From Planctomycetales bacterium (GTDB lineage Bacteria; Planctomycetota; Planctomycetia; Pirellulales; Pirellulaceae), in contig JAGQOY010000010.1 in NCBI GenBank assembly GCA_020427005.1, positions 18,570 to 82,569 of the forward strand: 64,000 nt of DNA, written 5' to 3'. The position numbers were made by a program, and so were the translations under genes. Positions 1 to 10,442 of the stretch are shown piece by piece; within the stretch, counting starts at the first letter, position 1, and each line of letters opens with the position of its first letter. The notes beneath the pieces are model-generated. The model had not been told where the DNA came from and ran no database searches. It saw only the letters and a list, made by a program, of their open reading frames with translations.

Positions 1-3000
1 ACTGAAACAAGCAGTGGGAATAGCAGTTCGTCGAATCCTGTAATCAGTGCAGACGGAACGGTTGTCGCGTTTTCGAGCCTTGCGACGAACTTGGTAGCTG
101 GCATCTCCGACGCGAATAACAATTTGGATATATTCGCTCGCAAGTTGGACTTTTCCAATCCTACCGCGTCTAAGACGGTACTGGTTAGCATGAATAACGC
201 CCTTACCGGGACTGGCTCCAGTGCGTCACTCATTCCGGCAATTAGTGCTAATGGACAAGTAGTTGCGTTTGTGAGCACTTCGTCCAATCTAGATCCTGCA
301 ATATCCACACCAGGTCTCAGGGCCAACATTTTTGCGCGCCCACTTGACTTCAACAATCCAAACGTGGCTTCGACCCAGTTGGTCAGCCTTTCAGCTGACG
401 GCACCGCACCAGGCGACCAAACTTCAAGTAGTCCTGTCTTAAACGCGGACGGCACGTTAGTCGCATTTTCTAGCCTTGCCTCGAACCTCCATTCGCTCGA
501 CCAGAATTCAGACAGCGACGTTTTCGTCAGGAAACTTAATTTCGTCACCCCGGCCAGTTCGCAAACATTCTTGGTGAGCATGAACGCGGCTGGCACGCAT
601 AGCGGGTTTGGCGGTTCGTATTCTCCGGTCATCAGCGCCGATGGAACGGTCGTTGCGTTTCACAGCACGGCCACGGACCTGGATCCCCTGGATGTCAATT
701 CCACAACCGATGTTTTCGCGCGGCAAATGAACTACGCTAGTCCAGCGGCCTCGCGAACGGTACTTGTCAGCGTGAACTATGCGGGAACCAGCAGTGCCAA
801 TGCTTTTTCCACCAGTCAGGTACTGAGCGTTAATGGCGATACTGTTTTATTTTTGAGCAATGCGAGTGATTTAACAAATGGATTCGCAGACACAAACAAC
901 GGCGCGGATGCATTCCTGCGGCACTTGGATTTCGTTAATCCTGCTGCAACTGAGACGGTGTTGGTGAGCCGCAACCGGTCGGGAAACGCGACTGGAAACG
1001 GGTCCGTAAGCAAAATTGCCGTCAGTGGAAATGGACAGTTCGTGGCGTTTGAGAGTTCCGCAAGCGACTACGTATACAACGACTTCTTTGGAGTTAGCGA
1101 CGTATTCCTCGTCGACGCCGATCGCCAGGTTCCGCACTCAAGTCCCGATACAATCCGCTTCGTGGACTTCGGTGGTGTCCGTATGGTGAATGCGGGCCCC
1201 GACCTCATCATGCGAGAAGGCGAGGTAGCCACACTGAACTCATTCTCGTCACCGCTGTTATCGAACACTGTCTGGCGATTGGCAAACGTCGTTATTGACG
1301 ACGCTGATGCACAACTCGAGGGTTTTCAATTCGCTCCACCAGACAGTGGAACTTATGTGTTGGAGCTAGCTGCTGATTTCGGTGGACAGCCAGTTCGGGA
1401 CCTGGTCACGATAACTGTGGCAGACGTGGCGGCGTCATTGAATGTTAGTAATGGAACAGCGAACGAAGGACAAAGCTACTCGCTTAGCCTGGCTGCTACC
1501 GATCCGGGTGACGATGAAATCACTCGCTGGGAATTCGACTGGGACGGCCCCAACAATGGCAACTTGGTGTACTCAACTGTTGCAACCAAGAGAGCGAATG
1601 AAAACCTTTGGGACATTGATTACGACCGTGACGGCTTCATCGACGAAACCGTCCCGGGAAATGAAAATGGCGAGCTGGAATCAATCGCGCACACCTTCCC
1701 CGACGGACCAAGTGCTTTCACTATTCATGCCAGGGCGACCAACGAAGATGGCACGTTTGATGCTCCGCCATTTGTCGTCGTCATCGAGGATGTGGCACCG
1801 ACAGTCGCGTTAGCACTGATGAACTCGAATTTGAGCGAGGGAGACACGGCTTCCGTCTATGTGGATTTTCCGGTGGATTCGGGCGACGACGAAGTTGACA
1901 CATACTTGATCGAGTGGGGTGATGGCTCTACGTCGGTCTTTGAGGCGAATGAGATTCCTGCCAATCGGCAAGTGACACACAGCTACCAGCAGAGCGGCAC
2001 CTTCACCATACATGCCACGCTGATCAATACGGATGGAGTGCATGGTTCTCTCGCAGCAAATGGACAACGGTCGGCCGGAGGCGGCAGCCTTGAGGTCACG
2101 GTGGCCAATGCAGCGCCCACCGGCACATTTGGGTTTATCTCAAGTAGCGCGGACGGATGGCTGCACGAAGGCGACATACTGACTCTCAGCTTCACCGGTC
2201 TCAGCGATCCATCGAATCTCGATTCTGCAAGTCTTCGGTTTAGTTTTGACCTCGATGGCGATGGACAATTCGGCGGGCCGCTGGATGTCGTCGATTCACT
2301 AAGCAGCTCAACGACATTGATACTGCGTGACGATGGCCCACTCACTGTGCGCGGACGGGTCAGTGATTTGGACGGAGGTTGGTCCGACTACGAGATTGTA
2401 CTAGACGATGGCGATGACGCAGACGTTGACAGTGACGACATCCTTAACGTGCTACCCAGCGACGTGTCGGCAGGTGGCTTGTATCTGACGCGCGAGGGCC
2501 AAGGTGTTCAACTGCAGGGTCACGCGACGATCGCATCCGTAGAACTAGCGGAAACGACCTGGACCTGGTTCCGCGATATGGATCAAGACGGTGTCTTCAA
2601 CGTGCAGACTGGTGATGTGCTGCTCGGTACTGGAGAAACGCTTGTGAGAACTTGGGAGCAGCTGGCTGCGGCTGGTATCGACAATGGTCCAGCCACCTAT
2701 GCGATCGTGTTGAGTGTCGATGACGGTGACGGTACGCCAGTTACCGTGACGACGACAATGGAAGTCCGCAATGCGGCTCCACTACCGGTGCTAAGTGTGA
2801 CCGATGGGCTGGCGAACGGTACTGGGATGGAAGGCACAGCGATCACGCTCGAAGATCCGCCTACTGATTTTGGCAATGATACGTTCCGCTATCGCTTCGA
2901 AGTTTTCCTCGCCGGCGTGCTGGTTGCTGAGAGCACGCCGGATGCAAACGGCGATGGCTTCAACACCGACAGCGACTTTACATTTACACCGCCCGACAAC

Positions 3001-5649
3001 GGGAGTTACGAAGTCTTGTTGACGGTCAAGGATTCGGACGGCGCCACCTCAACGCTTGTTCGCACGATTGACGTAAACAATGCCAGCCCAGATGTCACAG
3101 CATTTTCCGTCCAACAAATCTCACGTACCGATGGCTTGCCAACGGAGATTCCGAATGGCGGAGCCACTAGCAACGTGTTGATCTTTAATGGCACCGTGAC
3201 CGATGCCGGGGCAGCTGAAACGCTACGAGGACGCTTATCGTTTGGCGACGGCACCGCATTGCCGCTTGTCTTTACATCCGGTAGCAACGCACATGAATTC
3301 CAATTCGAAGCGGCGCACGTGTACCCGTCGAGTGGCGAATATGAGGTGACGCTTGAAGTATTCGACTCAGACGGTGGAGAAGCCGCAACCAGCTCCTTCA
3401 CACAAACTTTGCAAATCCTGAATTCGCCGCCTGAGATCGGAAATCTGGACATATTGCTTGACGAGTACTCACCCCTGCCATCCACTCCCGCCAGTACTCG
3501 GACTGGAACGGCCTTGGGACTGAGCCTGTCGACAACAACTTTGTCGGAGCGTGGCGGCCAGGCGATTGGAACCGTTACCAGGGTCATGGACGACTTGTCT
3601 ACCGAAATGATCGTCGCGCTTGACTTGCGGTCGCTGAGCGGCGGAGCCGTCGCAGACGCGTCAGTTCCACAAACGGTAGCGATTCCAGCTGGCGAGACGT
3701 CAGCGACGTTTGTATTGAATGCATTAGACAATGCGATTCTCGACGGAACGCGGACAATTCTCTTGCGGGCGAGAAGTGGAATTCAAGCGACGAACCAAAC
3801 GCTCGCCACGCAGTCACTGCCAATCACCGTTCGAGATGATGAGTTTGCGGTGGTTAACGCTTTTGATCCAGATACGGGCAACACCCTAACTTGGTCGATT
3901 ACGGGAGGGAACACAGGAAACATTTTCGCCATCAATCCCACAACCGGCACGCTGGCCATTGCGGACCCGATTGCACTTGATTTTGAAAATGCGACAACGC
4001 GTACATTCACACTCACAGTGGAAGTGTCTGACGGTACGAATGCCGACAACAGTACCGCTACCAGTACCGTCACCGTGAACTTACAAGATCTCTCTTCAAT
4101 CACTATTTCCGATGCCACCTCATCGGAACCGTTGTCGGGAGTTTCTCAATTCGCGTTCATCGTCTCGCTGGACCAAGCTAGCCCAACTGAGGTTCGCGTT
4201 GAATACTCCACCGTCGATGGCACGGCGCGAGCTATTGATGGTGACTACGTTCCCACTTCAGGGACGCTGATATTCAGTCCCGGCGGTTCCCTGCAGCAGA
4301 CTATTTTCGTGACAGTGAACGCTGATCTTGATGCAGAGTTTGACGAGCAATTCGGTATTGTTCTTTCCAACAGTCGAGGTGGAGAAATCGCTGACAGCCT
4401 AGCTGTGGGCACGATTCAAGCCAACGCTGTTGACGAAACACCACCAGTCAGCCTCATCGCTCCGCTAGCAACCGTAGCCAACGACTTAGTCATTCCAATT
4501 ATGGTTTCGGGCTACGATCCCCCTGGTCCCACCAGCAGCAGTGTCTCTGGAGTCAAAGAATATCGGTTGTACGTTGCGGTCGACGCCGGAGCATTTGCGC
4601 TGTTTGCTACTCTGCCTGCCGATACTCTCTACACTGAATTCGTTGCTAGTAGCAACCACAACTACTTCTTCCGTAGTCTCGCTGTCGACTACCAAGGCAA
4701 TGTCGAGAACAAGAATACCATTGATGCACAAACGATTGTTGGGGATTTTGACGCACCAGAGACTCATGTTGTATCGGCCGTTGCCAATACGTTCGGCTTG
4801 TTCAGTGTACAAGTCACCGGTCGTGATAGCGGCAGCAGTGGTCTATCCTTCTTCGATGTCTATGTTTCGGTTGATGGAGGAGTTGCCCAATTGGTTGGTA
4901 GCGCCGGTGCGGGTGCTCCGAACGCCAGCGGCGACTACACGGCAAGTCTAAAGTATCAGGGCAGAACTGACGGAGCTCCACATCGGTACCGATTCTTCAG
5001 TATCGGTCGCGACGCTGCCAGCAACATTGAGACAGCACCAGGACGAAGTGGAGATGTGGTCGTTGATGCAACCATCGCGAATCCCGGATTGGTGCCAACG
5101 GGCATTGATGTAGCGCGCGGTGCGACGCAGCGCTCATTCATTCGCAATTTGGACATTCTCTTTAGCAACGAATCGGGAGTCTCCAGCCTACTCGAGCCCG
5201 GAAGGGTTATCGTTGAGCGTTTCGCGCTCAACGCCACGGATGTGACTCCTGGCACCGGAACGCTCGTGTCGGGATTCACCCTGGATAAGGTCGGCGACCG
5301 ATTGCGTCTCGATTTTGGAACCAATGGAATCACTGGCTCGCGCACTTCCAACGCGGGGGATGGATTCTATCGAGTTTTGGTAGATACGAATCGCGATGGC
5401 GACTTCGCGGACTCAGTCGATGGGCTATTCGAGTTCTATCGGATTCTCGGCGACGCGAATGGGGATGCTGTGGTCGACGATGCGGACTTGACAGTGGTCA
5501 ATGGCCAACTCGGACAAACCGGTACCAATTTGGAAGGCGATATGGATGGCAGCGGCGCGGTCAACGGCTTTGACCGCAACTACGTGAACCAGCAGAAGTC
5601 ACTTGGAAAACACTTGGACGAAGCCTTGCGACAACTATTGGATGATTAG
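1..5649 (+). CDS. Giant secreted multidomain surface protein (beta-propeller, PKD, cadherin-like, Calx-beta, dockerin), 5' end outside the window
   Basis: The frame is open from base 1, so the gene is truncated by the window edge; the first internal start-like codon (TTG 91) is not the real start. The N-terminal ~375 visible residues are a series of TolB/PD40-like propeller blades, each with a variant of the motif ADGTVVAFSS. Then come several PKD/Ig-like domains (about residues 390-1150), a Calx-beta-type stretch (about 1160-1270), a cadherin-like repeat with DPDTGNTLTWSI (about 1280-1350), a second Calx-beta domain rich in VEYSTVDGTA (about 1360-1470) and fibronectin-like repeats. The C-terminus (about bases 5450-5620) has two Ca-binding loops, GDANGDAVVDDADL and GDMDGSGAVNGFD, typical of dockerin type I. 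Known for these families: extracellular adhesion or matrix roles, calcium dependent. No catalytic domain seen. A PEP-CTERM gene follows after 41 bases, probably cotranscribed. Substrate or partner unknown. Confidence 0.9.
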   Translation, partial: TETSSGNSSSSNPVISADGTVVAFSSLATNLVAGISDANNNLDIFARKLDFSNPTASKTVLVSMNNALTGTGSSASLIPAISANGQVVAFVSTSSNLDPAISTPGLRANIFARPLDFNNPNVASTQLVSLSADGTAPGDQTSSSPVLNADGTLVAFSSLASNLHSLDQNSDSDVFVRKLNFVTPASSQTFLVSMNAAGTHSGFGGSYSPVISADGTVVAFHSTATDLDPLDVNSTTDVFARQMNYASPAASRTVLVSVNYAGTSSANAFSTSQVLSVNGDTVLFLSNASDLTNGFADTNNGADAFLRHLDFVNPAATETVLVSRNRSGNATGNGSVSKIAVSGNGQFVAFESSASDYVYNDFFGVSDVFLVDADRQVPHSSPDTIRFVDFGGVRMVNAGPDLIMREGEVATLNSFSSPLLSNTVWRLANVVIDDADAQLEGFQFAPPDSGTYVLELAADFGGQPVRDLVTITVADVAASLNVSNGTANEGQSYSLSLAATDPGDDEITRWEFDWDGPNNGNLVYSTVATKRANENLWDIDYDRDGFIDETVPGNENGELESIAHTFPDGPSAFTIHARATNEDGTFDAPPFVVVIEDVAPTVALALMNSNLSEGDTASVYVDFPVDSGDDEVDTYLIEWGDGSTSVFEANEIPANRQVTHSYQQSGTFTIHATLINTDGVHGSLAANGQRSAGGGSLEVTVANAAPTGTFGFISSSADGWLHEGDILTLSFTGLSDPSNLDSASLRFSFDLDGDGQFGGPLDVVDSLSSSTTLILRDDGPLTVRGRVSDLDGGWSDYEIVLDDGDDADVDSDDILNVLPSDVSAGGLYLTREGQGVQLQGHATIASVELAETTWTWFRDMDQDGVFNVQTGDVLLGTGETLVRTWEQLAAAGIDNGPATYAIVLSVDDGDGTPVTVTTTMEVRNAAPLPVLSVTDGLANGTGMEGTAITLEDPPTDFGNDTFRYRFEVFLAGVLVAESTPDANGDGFNTDSDFTFTPPDNGSYEVLLTVKDSDGATSTLVRTIDVNNASPDVTAFSVQQISRTDGLPTEIPNGGATSNVLIFNGTVTDAGAAETLRGRLSFGDGTALPLVFTSGSNAHEFQFEAAHVYPSSGEYEVTLEVFDSDGGEAATSSFTQTLQILNSPPEIGNLDILLDEYSPLPSTPASTRTGTALGLSLSTTTLSERGGQAIGTVTRVMDDLSTEMIVALDLRSLSGGAVADASVPQTVAIPAGETSATFVLNALDNAILDGTRTILLRARSGIQATNQTLATQSLPITVRDDEFAVVNAFDPDTGNTLTWSITGGNTGNIFAINPTTGTLAIADPIALDFENATTRTFTLTVEVSDGTNADNSTATSTVTVNLQDLSSITISDATSSEPLSGVSQFAFIVSLDQASPTEVRVEYSTVDGTARAIDGDYVPTSGTLIFSPGGSLQQTIFVTVNADLDAEFDEQFGIVLSNSRGGEIADSLAVGTIQANAVDETPPVSLIAPLATVANDLVIPIMVSGYDPPGPTSSSVSGVKEYRLYVAVDAGAFALFATLPADTLYTEFVASSNHNYFFRSLAVDYQGNVENKNTIDAQTIVGDFDAPETHVVSAVANTFGLFSVQVTGRDSGSSGLSFFDVYVSVDGGVAQLVGSAGAGAPNASGDYTASLKYQGRTDGAPHRYRFFSIGRDAASNIETAPGRSGDVVVDATIANPGLVPTGIDVARGATQRSFIRNLDILFSNESGVSSLLEPGRVIVERFALNATDVTPGTGTLVSGFTLDKVGDRLRLDFGTNGITGSRTSNAGDGFYRVLVDTNRDGDFADSVDGLFEFYRILGDANGDAVVDDADLTVVNGQLGQTGTNLEGDMDGSGAVNGFDRNYVNQQKSLGKHLDEALRQLLDD

Positions 5650-5690
5650 TTAGTTACGTTACTTTTTCTTCTTAACTTTGGAATTCTAGC

Positions 5691-6356
5691 ATGTTGAAAC
5701 GTACGTTGATCTTTGTTCTGTTCTTGTGCTTTCACAACTCTTTGTGCAAGGGCGATTTCATCATTGAGGTGCGAGACGGACAAATGACCCCTGGCGGACT
5801 TGGCTTCGTAGATGTACTTCTCCGATCGCAATCAGATACTGCCGTTAACGGCTTTTCATTACTGTTCGAAATCTCAACCAGCCCGTCAGGCGGAGTTTTG
5901 GAGTTTCAAGACAGCTTCAGTAGCATGTCAACTCCACAGCAATCCGATTCCGAACGGACATTTTCGAGCATGGATTATTCTTACATCTTCCTTGGTAAGG
6001 TTCAGCTCGGTGACTTCAGCGCAACGCGAACCGCTGGCAACAATCGTCGATTAACTGCAAGCGATTTCGCCACCGAAGATGTGCCGATTACAGCAGGTAC
6101 AAATTATTTGTTGGCCCGTATGGAGCTCCAGCATATTGCGCCGATGTCTGAAAGTGGTCCGACCAACTACTCGATTTCGTTGGTAAACGATCCAATTAAC
6201 AATGGGATATTGAACACAGGCGCGTTCGACGTCAATTACAGCCTTAGTACATCCGGCACGGTGACGGTTACTGCAGTACCAGAACCCGCTTGCTTCACTT
6301 CCATCGGCATCTTGGTGTACGCATTGTTTGGCTCTTCTCGCCGACGTCGTAGATGA
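5691..6356 (+). CDS. PEP-CTERM sorting-domain protein
   Basis: A 221-residue secreted protein. It starts with a hydrophobic signal peptide (residues 1-20, MLKRTLIFVLFLCFHNSLC) and ends with VPEP, a short hydrophobic segment and a basic tail SSRRRRR, the layout of the PEP-CTERM sorting signal recognised by exosortase. The middle is an acidic, Ser/Thr-rich beta-type domain that resembles cohesin-like or similar secreted domains only loosely (VRDGQMTPGGLGFVDVLLRS at 24-43 has the look of a cohesin start). If it were a cohesin-like module, it could be the partner of the dockerin-like end of the preceding protein; this is inference. It lies 41 bases behind that gene on the same strand. No exosortase gene is in the window. 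Confidence 0.8.
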   Translation: MLKRTLIFVLFLCFHNSLCKGDFIIEVRDGQMTPGGLGFVDVLLRSQSDTAVNGFSLLFEISTSPSGGVLEFQDSFSSMSTPQQSDSERTFSSMDYSYIFLGKVQLGDFSATRTAGNNRRLTASDFATEDVPITAGTNYLLARMELQHIAPMSESGPTNYSISLVNDPINNGILNTGAFDVNYSLSTSGTVTVTAVPEPACFTSIGILVYALFGSSRRRRR

Positions 6357-7040
6357 TGGGCACGGTCAGACAGCACAATTGTTGACTAGGCGTTATCCGA
6401 AGTAGCTCCCAGAAAATCTCTTAGTGTATTCCGCGCTGGCGTGAAAGTACTTGGCATAGTTTGGAATCGTCGTTAAAAGAGTTCGATTTAGTAATGTTCC
6501 TTAACTCATTATCGAAATCGAGAAGTGCAACGATCGCAGTTGGACGCCGACACAAGACGGCGATGGCTCTCACGGTACTGGCGCACGCTGTGTTATACGA
6601 AGTAAAGCTGTAATATTTCGATCGACGAGTTTAAAACGAATGAAATACCATCAAGCGACCGTGGAAATCCGAAATGCACGAAAGTGCGGGATTTTCACTG
6701 GTTCCTTCGTTTTCGCCAGCTGCTCCCATTAAGGGCCCTGTCGTTTTTGCAGTGGGAAGAAATTCATGAAACTCTACTACCTGGGGTAGCTCTTGGTTGG
6801 GGGCACAGACCGCAGAAGGCATACACACCGAGGTGTAGATCTTTTTATGGATTTCCTCAACTCGCCTCCTATCGTCTGAGCAAGTTTCAATTGTGCTGTG
6901 AGCGCGCGATTTACCTCCGCTCGATAGGATTTAGATGGGGACTAAAAGGAGGCAAATTGTGGACGCGTTCACCAAAGCTATAGAAAGTGTCTGCAACACC
7001 AACAACCTTGTAGATATTAAATTCAACCATTACTACGATG
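6357..7040. other. Gene-free stretch
   Basis: About 680 bases without a convincing gene. Short open frames on both strands (for example 6684-6983 plus and 6631-6828 minus) overlap each other and have no recognisable motif or good ribosome binding site. No RNA gene or repeat was recognised. Likely decayed sequence next to the transposase remnant. Confidence 0.5.
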
Positions 7041-7059
7041 TCACCGTGGCTTAGTACTT

Positions 7060-7644
7060 TGATCAAATGTTACACAGTCCGTGTACGAAAAATTCGCTCT
7101 TGATCGAGCCAACAACCAACGGGGATACAGGACCAGTGCAACAAATTCCACACAGCGGCGTTGTGGTTTGTCATTATCGTTGAGGGACCCTTTCAACGAG
7201 GCGTGCAACATGAAACGACCAACCCCAGCGTCTGGGCACTCGCATTCAGCCAAATTAAGCCAACTTCCATTCTTAGGGGTATGCGCGAAGTATATCTTCT
7301 CCACATATTTCCGTGCATGCTCGGGTGGAAATACTTGGTAAAACGCTCCTATCGTGTGAGTGTTAAGATTGTCACAAACCAACGTCACCATTTTGCACTT
7401 CGATTAGCGACTATTTACAAGGTTGGCTACTTCACAAATTACATCCGTATACACTCCACTGTTTGCACACGACAATCAAACTCACGCTGATTTTCTGATC
7501 CGTCCACCCCGGACCACCTACATCTGCTTTGAACAATATATAAGCGTGCTTTACTTACTGCGACGATCCCTTCAGCTTCTTAACTACAGCCTGACAGGCC
7601 TGCCGTTCATCCTGGCTCAATCGTACGATATACTTTTTGTTCAT
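7060..7644 (-). pseudogene. IS630-family transposase remnant (stop codon, frameshift, internal deletion)
   Basis: Read on the minus strand, an ATG at 7644 preceded by AAGGAG (7651-7656, 6-base spacing) opens MNKKYIVRLSQDERQACQAV, the usual N-terminus of this planctomycete-type IS630 transposase. A TAA (7555-7557) interrupts it right after KGSSQ; the same frame then continues AYILFKADVGGPGWTDQKI, and a shifted frame gives FDCRVQTVECIR, the next conserved piece. Roughly 150 codons of the middle are then missing. The C-terminal catalytic part reappears at 7391 as LVCDNLNTH followed by HTPKNGSWLNLAECE, which carry the second Asp and the final Glu of the DDE triad; after that the similarity is lost. 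No terminal inverted repeats were recognised. The element is dead. It sits directly upstream of the truncated RTX gene and may have caused that truncation. Confidence 0.85.
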
Positions 7645-7659
7645 CGGATCCTCCTTGGT

Positions 7660-8093
7660 TCCCAATAGAATCCGATTTTTCCCCTAATTCTCCACCCCCA
7701 GTTTTTTGTGTTGATGACGCACTAGTGCTTTCTATTCTGGTAGGTGGCGCTGACGCAGACCTATTTAAGGGTAAAAACGGAGATGACTTATTAATAGGCG
7801 GGAGCACAGTATTTGACGGAAATGAATTAGCCATTTGGGCAATTCAGTCGGAATGGAATTCAGCTCGCAGCTACGAGGAACGTGCCACCAATCTCCGCGG
7901 ACCAAGTAGTAGCCTGCGTGCGAATGGTGAAGTATTCCTGGTAACCAGTGGCACAAACGCCACCGTTTTCGAGGATCATGACTCTGACGAGTTGGTTGGA
8001 GGTAGCGGGCGAGACTGGTATTTTGCCAACCTTGCTTTTGATCTCCTGGACGATGTTTCCAAAGACGAATGGATGGATGAATTAGACTTATAA
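7660..8093 (+). pseudogene. C-terminal remnant of an RTX (hemolysin-type calcium-binding) surface protein
   Basis: The frame is open from about 7660 to the stop at 8093 and contains ILVGGADADLF and GKNGDDLLIGG, two nonapeptide-like RTX calcium-binding turns. They are followed by the conserved C-terminal tail seen in large planctomycete RTX-type proteins (AIWAIQSEWNSARSYEERATNL, then TVFEDHDSDELVGGSGRDWYFANL, quoted in part). Such tails normally end proteins of hundreds to thousands of residues, yet here no RTX coding is visible before 7660: the neighbouring sequence is the IS630 remnant. There is no signal peptide and no ribosome binding site at the first GTG (7725). I call it a 5'-truncated pseudogene; a short expressed fragment cannot be excluded. 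Confidence 0.75.
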
Positions 8094-8189
8094 TATGGTG
8101 TGCATGACCGTTCGGACGGGAAAGTAATTCTCTGCGTTGGGCGATCGTACTTGGACTAACGAACCTAAGTCAAGTTTCGCACCCAAATA

Positions 8190-9932
8190 TTAGAAGATAT
8201 CTGGTTCTTCGCCTGGTGAACGGCCGGCGAGGAAGTCGAAATCGCAACCTTGGTGGGCTTGGGTCACGTGGGCAGCGAACATGGCGTGATAGCCTCGCTT
8301 CCATTTGAAGTCTGGTGGTGTCCAGGCGGCACGACGCTTGGAAATCTCTTTCAGTCCAACATGCCAATGAATGCTGCGGCCCGCCACATCTATCTCGATT
8401 TCATCACCCGTTTGCACTAGCGCCAACGGACCTCCTATGTGGCTTTCAGGAGAGACGTGCAGGATGCACGTTCCGTAACTCGTTCCGCTCATTCTGGCAT
8501 CGGAAATGCGCACCATGTCGCGCACTCCTTCTTTGAGTAATTTTTTGGGGATCGGCAACATACCCCATTCAGGAAAGCCCGGTGCACCCAAGGGTCCAGC
8601 ACTGCGAAGTACGAGTATGCTGTCTTTGGTTACCGGTAAGTCCGGGTCGTCAATGGCCTGCTTCATTTCCGCATAGTTTTCAAAAACAACTGCCGGGCCT
8701 CGATGCTGCAAGAGTTTGGGATCGGCGGCCACAGTCTTTATCACACAACCTTCTGGTGCCAAGTTGCCTCGCAGCACACACGTTCCGCCGGTTGGAGAGA
8801 TCGCATTCTTCAACGAACGGATAACCTGATCGTCAATGACTTCGGCGCCCAGAATTTGCTCGCCCATCGTTTTGCCACTGACCGTGAGGCAATTCAGATT
8901 TAATTGCTCTTGTAATAAATTCAATAATGCGGGTAACCCTCCGGCATTGTGGAAGTCTTCCATGAGGAATCGACCGGCGGGACGAATATCGGCAATGTAA
9001 GGTACCTTCTGCGATATCTCATCGAACCGGTCCATGGACATGACTAACCCCGCGCGCCCAGCTAGAGCAATGATATGCACAATTGCATTTGTAGAGCCTC
9101 CGATGGCTTGCTGAGCCACAATGCCATTGTCGATCGACTTGACGGAGATGATATCACTTGGACGCAATTTCTCCCAAGCCATTTCAACGGCTCGTCGACC
9201 TGTGGCTGACGCTAGGCGGCTGTGTTCTGCCATCACAGCAGGAATGCTAGCCGCGCCGGGCAGAGTGAAACCCATAGCCTCAACTACGCAAGCCATGGTG
9301 GACGCTGTTCCCATCGTCATACAGGTTCCTGCGGACCGGGCAATGCTGTCTTCCATTTCACGCCAAGCACCGTCGCATAGATTCCCAGCGCAACGTTCTG
9401 CCCAGTATTTCCACACATCGGAACCACTTCCTAAAGTTTCATTTTTCCAACGACCCTTGAGCATCGGGCCGGCAGGTAGAAAGATGCACGGAATATCCGC
9501 GGACAAAGCTCCCATCAATAGCCCAGGAACCGTCTTGTCGCATCCACCGAGCAACACAACGGAGTCAATTGGATGACAACGCAATACCTCTTCAACTTCC
9601 ATCGCCAGAAGATTTCGGTAGAGCATCGTTGTTGGTTTCATGAGCATTTCACCCAAGCTCATTACGGGAATTTCTACCGGAAATCCCCCTGCCTGCAAAA
9701 TGCCACGTTTAATATCTTCAGCGCGTTGCGGAAAGTGCGAGTGGCAAGTGTTCAGGTCGCTCCACGTGTTGAGGATCGCCACAATTGGCTTGTTGCGAAA
9801 GTCTTGATCGCCAAATCCCATTTGCTTCATGCGAGAGCGATGCCCGAAAGATCGCAAGTCGTCTGGTGCAAACCAGCGGTTACTTCTCAATTCATTTGGA
9901 TCGCGTTCGGTTGTATTCGAAATGTCTGACAA
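8190..9932 (-). CDS. IlvD/EDD-family sugar-acid dehydratase, L-arabinonate dehydratase-like
   Basis: A 580-residue cytoplasmic Fe-S dehydratase that should remove water from an aldonate or a dihydroxy acid to give a 2-keto-3-deoxy product. Visible family motifs: SDLNTCHSHF with C63, LLGGCDKTVPG with C131 and SAGTCMTMGTAST with C204, the three cysteines that bind the cluster in [2Fe-2S] pentonate dehydratases; GGSTNAIVHI; and DARMSGTSYGT near the C-terminus with the active-site serine region. Length and motif wording (SDLNTCH, PAGPMLKGRW) resemble L-arabinonate/pentonate dehydratases more than IlvD or Edd. It is divergent from a GntP-type permease 860 bases away, which suits uptake and dehydration of a sugar acid. 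Exact substrate is inferred, not shown. Confidence 0.88.
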   Translation of the reverse strand: MSDISNTTERDPNELRSNRWFAPDDLRSFGHRSRMKQMGFGDQDFRNKPIVAILNTWSDLNTCHSHFPQRAEDIKRGILQAGGFPVEIPVMSLGEMLMKPTTMLYRNLLAMEVEEVLRCHPIDSVVLLGGCDKTVPGLLMGALSADIPCIFLPAGPMLKGRWKNETLGSGSDVWKYWAERCAGNLCDGAWREMEDSIARSAGTCMTMGTASTMACVVEAMGFTLPGAASIPAVMAEHSRLASATGRRAVEMAWEKLRPSDIISVKSIDNGIVAQQAIGGSTNAIVHIIALAGRAGLVMSMDRFDEISQKVPYIADIRPAGRFLMEDFHNAGGLPALLNLLQEQLNLNCLTVSGKTMGEQILGAEVIDDQVIRSLKNAISPTGGTCVLRGNLAPEGCVIKTVAADPKLLQHRGPAVVFENYAEMKQAIDDPDLPVTKDSILVLRSAGPLGAPGFPEWGMLPIPKKLLKEGVRDMVRISDARMSGTSYGTCILHVSPESHIGGPLALVQTGDEIEIDVAGRSIHWHVGLKEISKRRAAWTPPDFKWKRGYHAMFAAHVTQAHQGCDFDFLAGRSPGEEPDIF

Positions 9933-10310
9933 AGTCGCTTCCTTCTAGGGGCTTGTTTTAACTAGGTTTGGCGTCGCGCTACGACACGGAGTTTAGCGGG
10001 AATTCAAGGTTTTCCAAGCTTGTGCTGAAAACTCAACTTGCTCGCACAAGGTTCAATTTTTGCTTTAGTTACGCAGTAACCGGCAGGTTTATCATGTCCA
10101 CCCCATACATCTTCCTAATGCTGTAAAATGTGGCAGCGGGTGATGTCACACCCTTTACGGTCAGAGCCCTTGCGACGGGGAAGGCGATCCCTTTCTTCGC
10201 TCGCTACACTCCCCAAGGGGAGGCCTGATAAAAATGCATTTCCAATGAAAAAATGCTCATGCGCTAACTTCGCGACCCAATAAGCCTTTTTTAAATACCG
10301 CAGAAAGCAA

Positions 10311-10362
10311 CTTACCTTCCCGAATTTCGGGAGGGTCGACCGCAATGCGGTCGGGGAGGGGC
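10311..10362. repeat. REP-like double hairpin, copy 1
   Basis: Two adjacent palindromes: CTTCCCGAA/TTCGGGAGG and GACCGCA/TGCGGTC, ending in GGGGAGGGG. An inverted copy lies at 23381-23432. Confidence 0.75.
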
Positions 10363-10442
10363 TTCAATTCCCCTGCCGTGCTCGCAACTACTCGATGGAG
10401 ATGGATACACACAACGATTCGCGACAATAATGTTCTAACGGT

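Noticed and set aside
6540..6620. DGDGSHGTGAR-like stretch resembling a subtilisin His motif
   Set aside because: Only ten residues match, no signal, no Asp or Ser motif in the same frame within 700 bases; likely chance.
6684..6983. Open frame of 99 codons on the plus strand
   Set aside because: No ribosome binding site, no motif, overlapped by a minus frame of equal quality.
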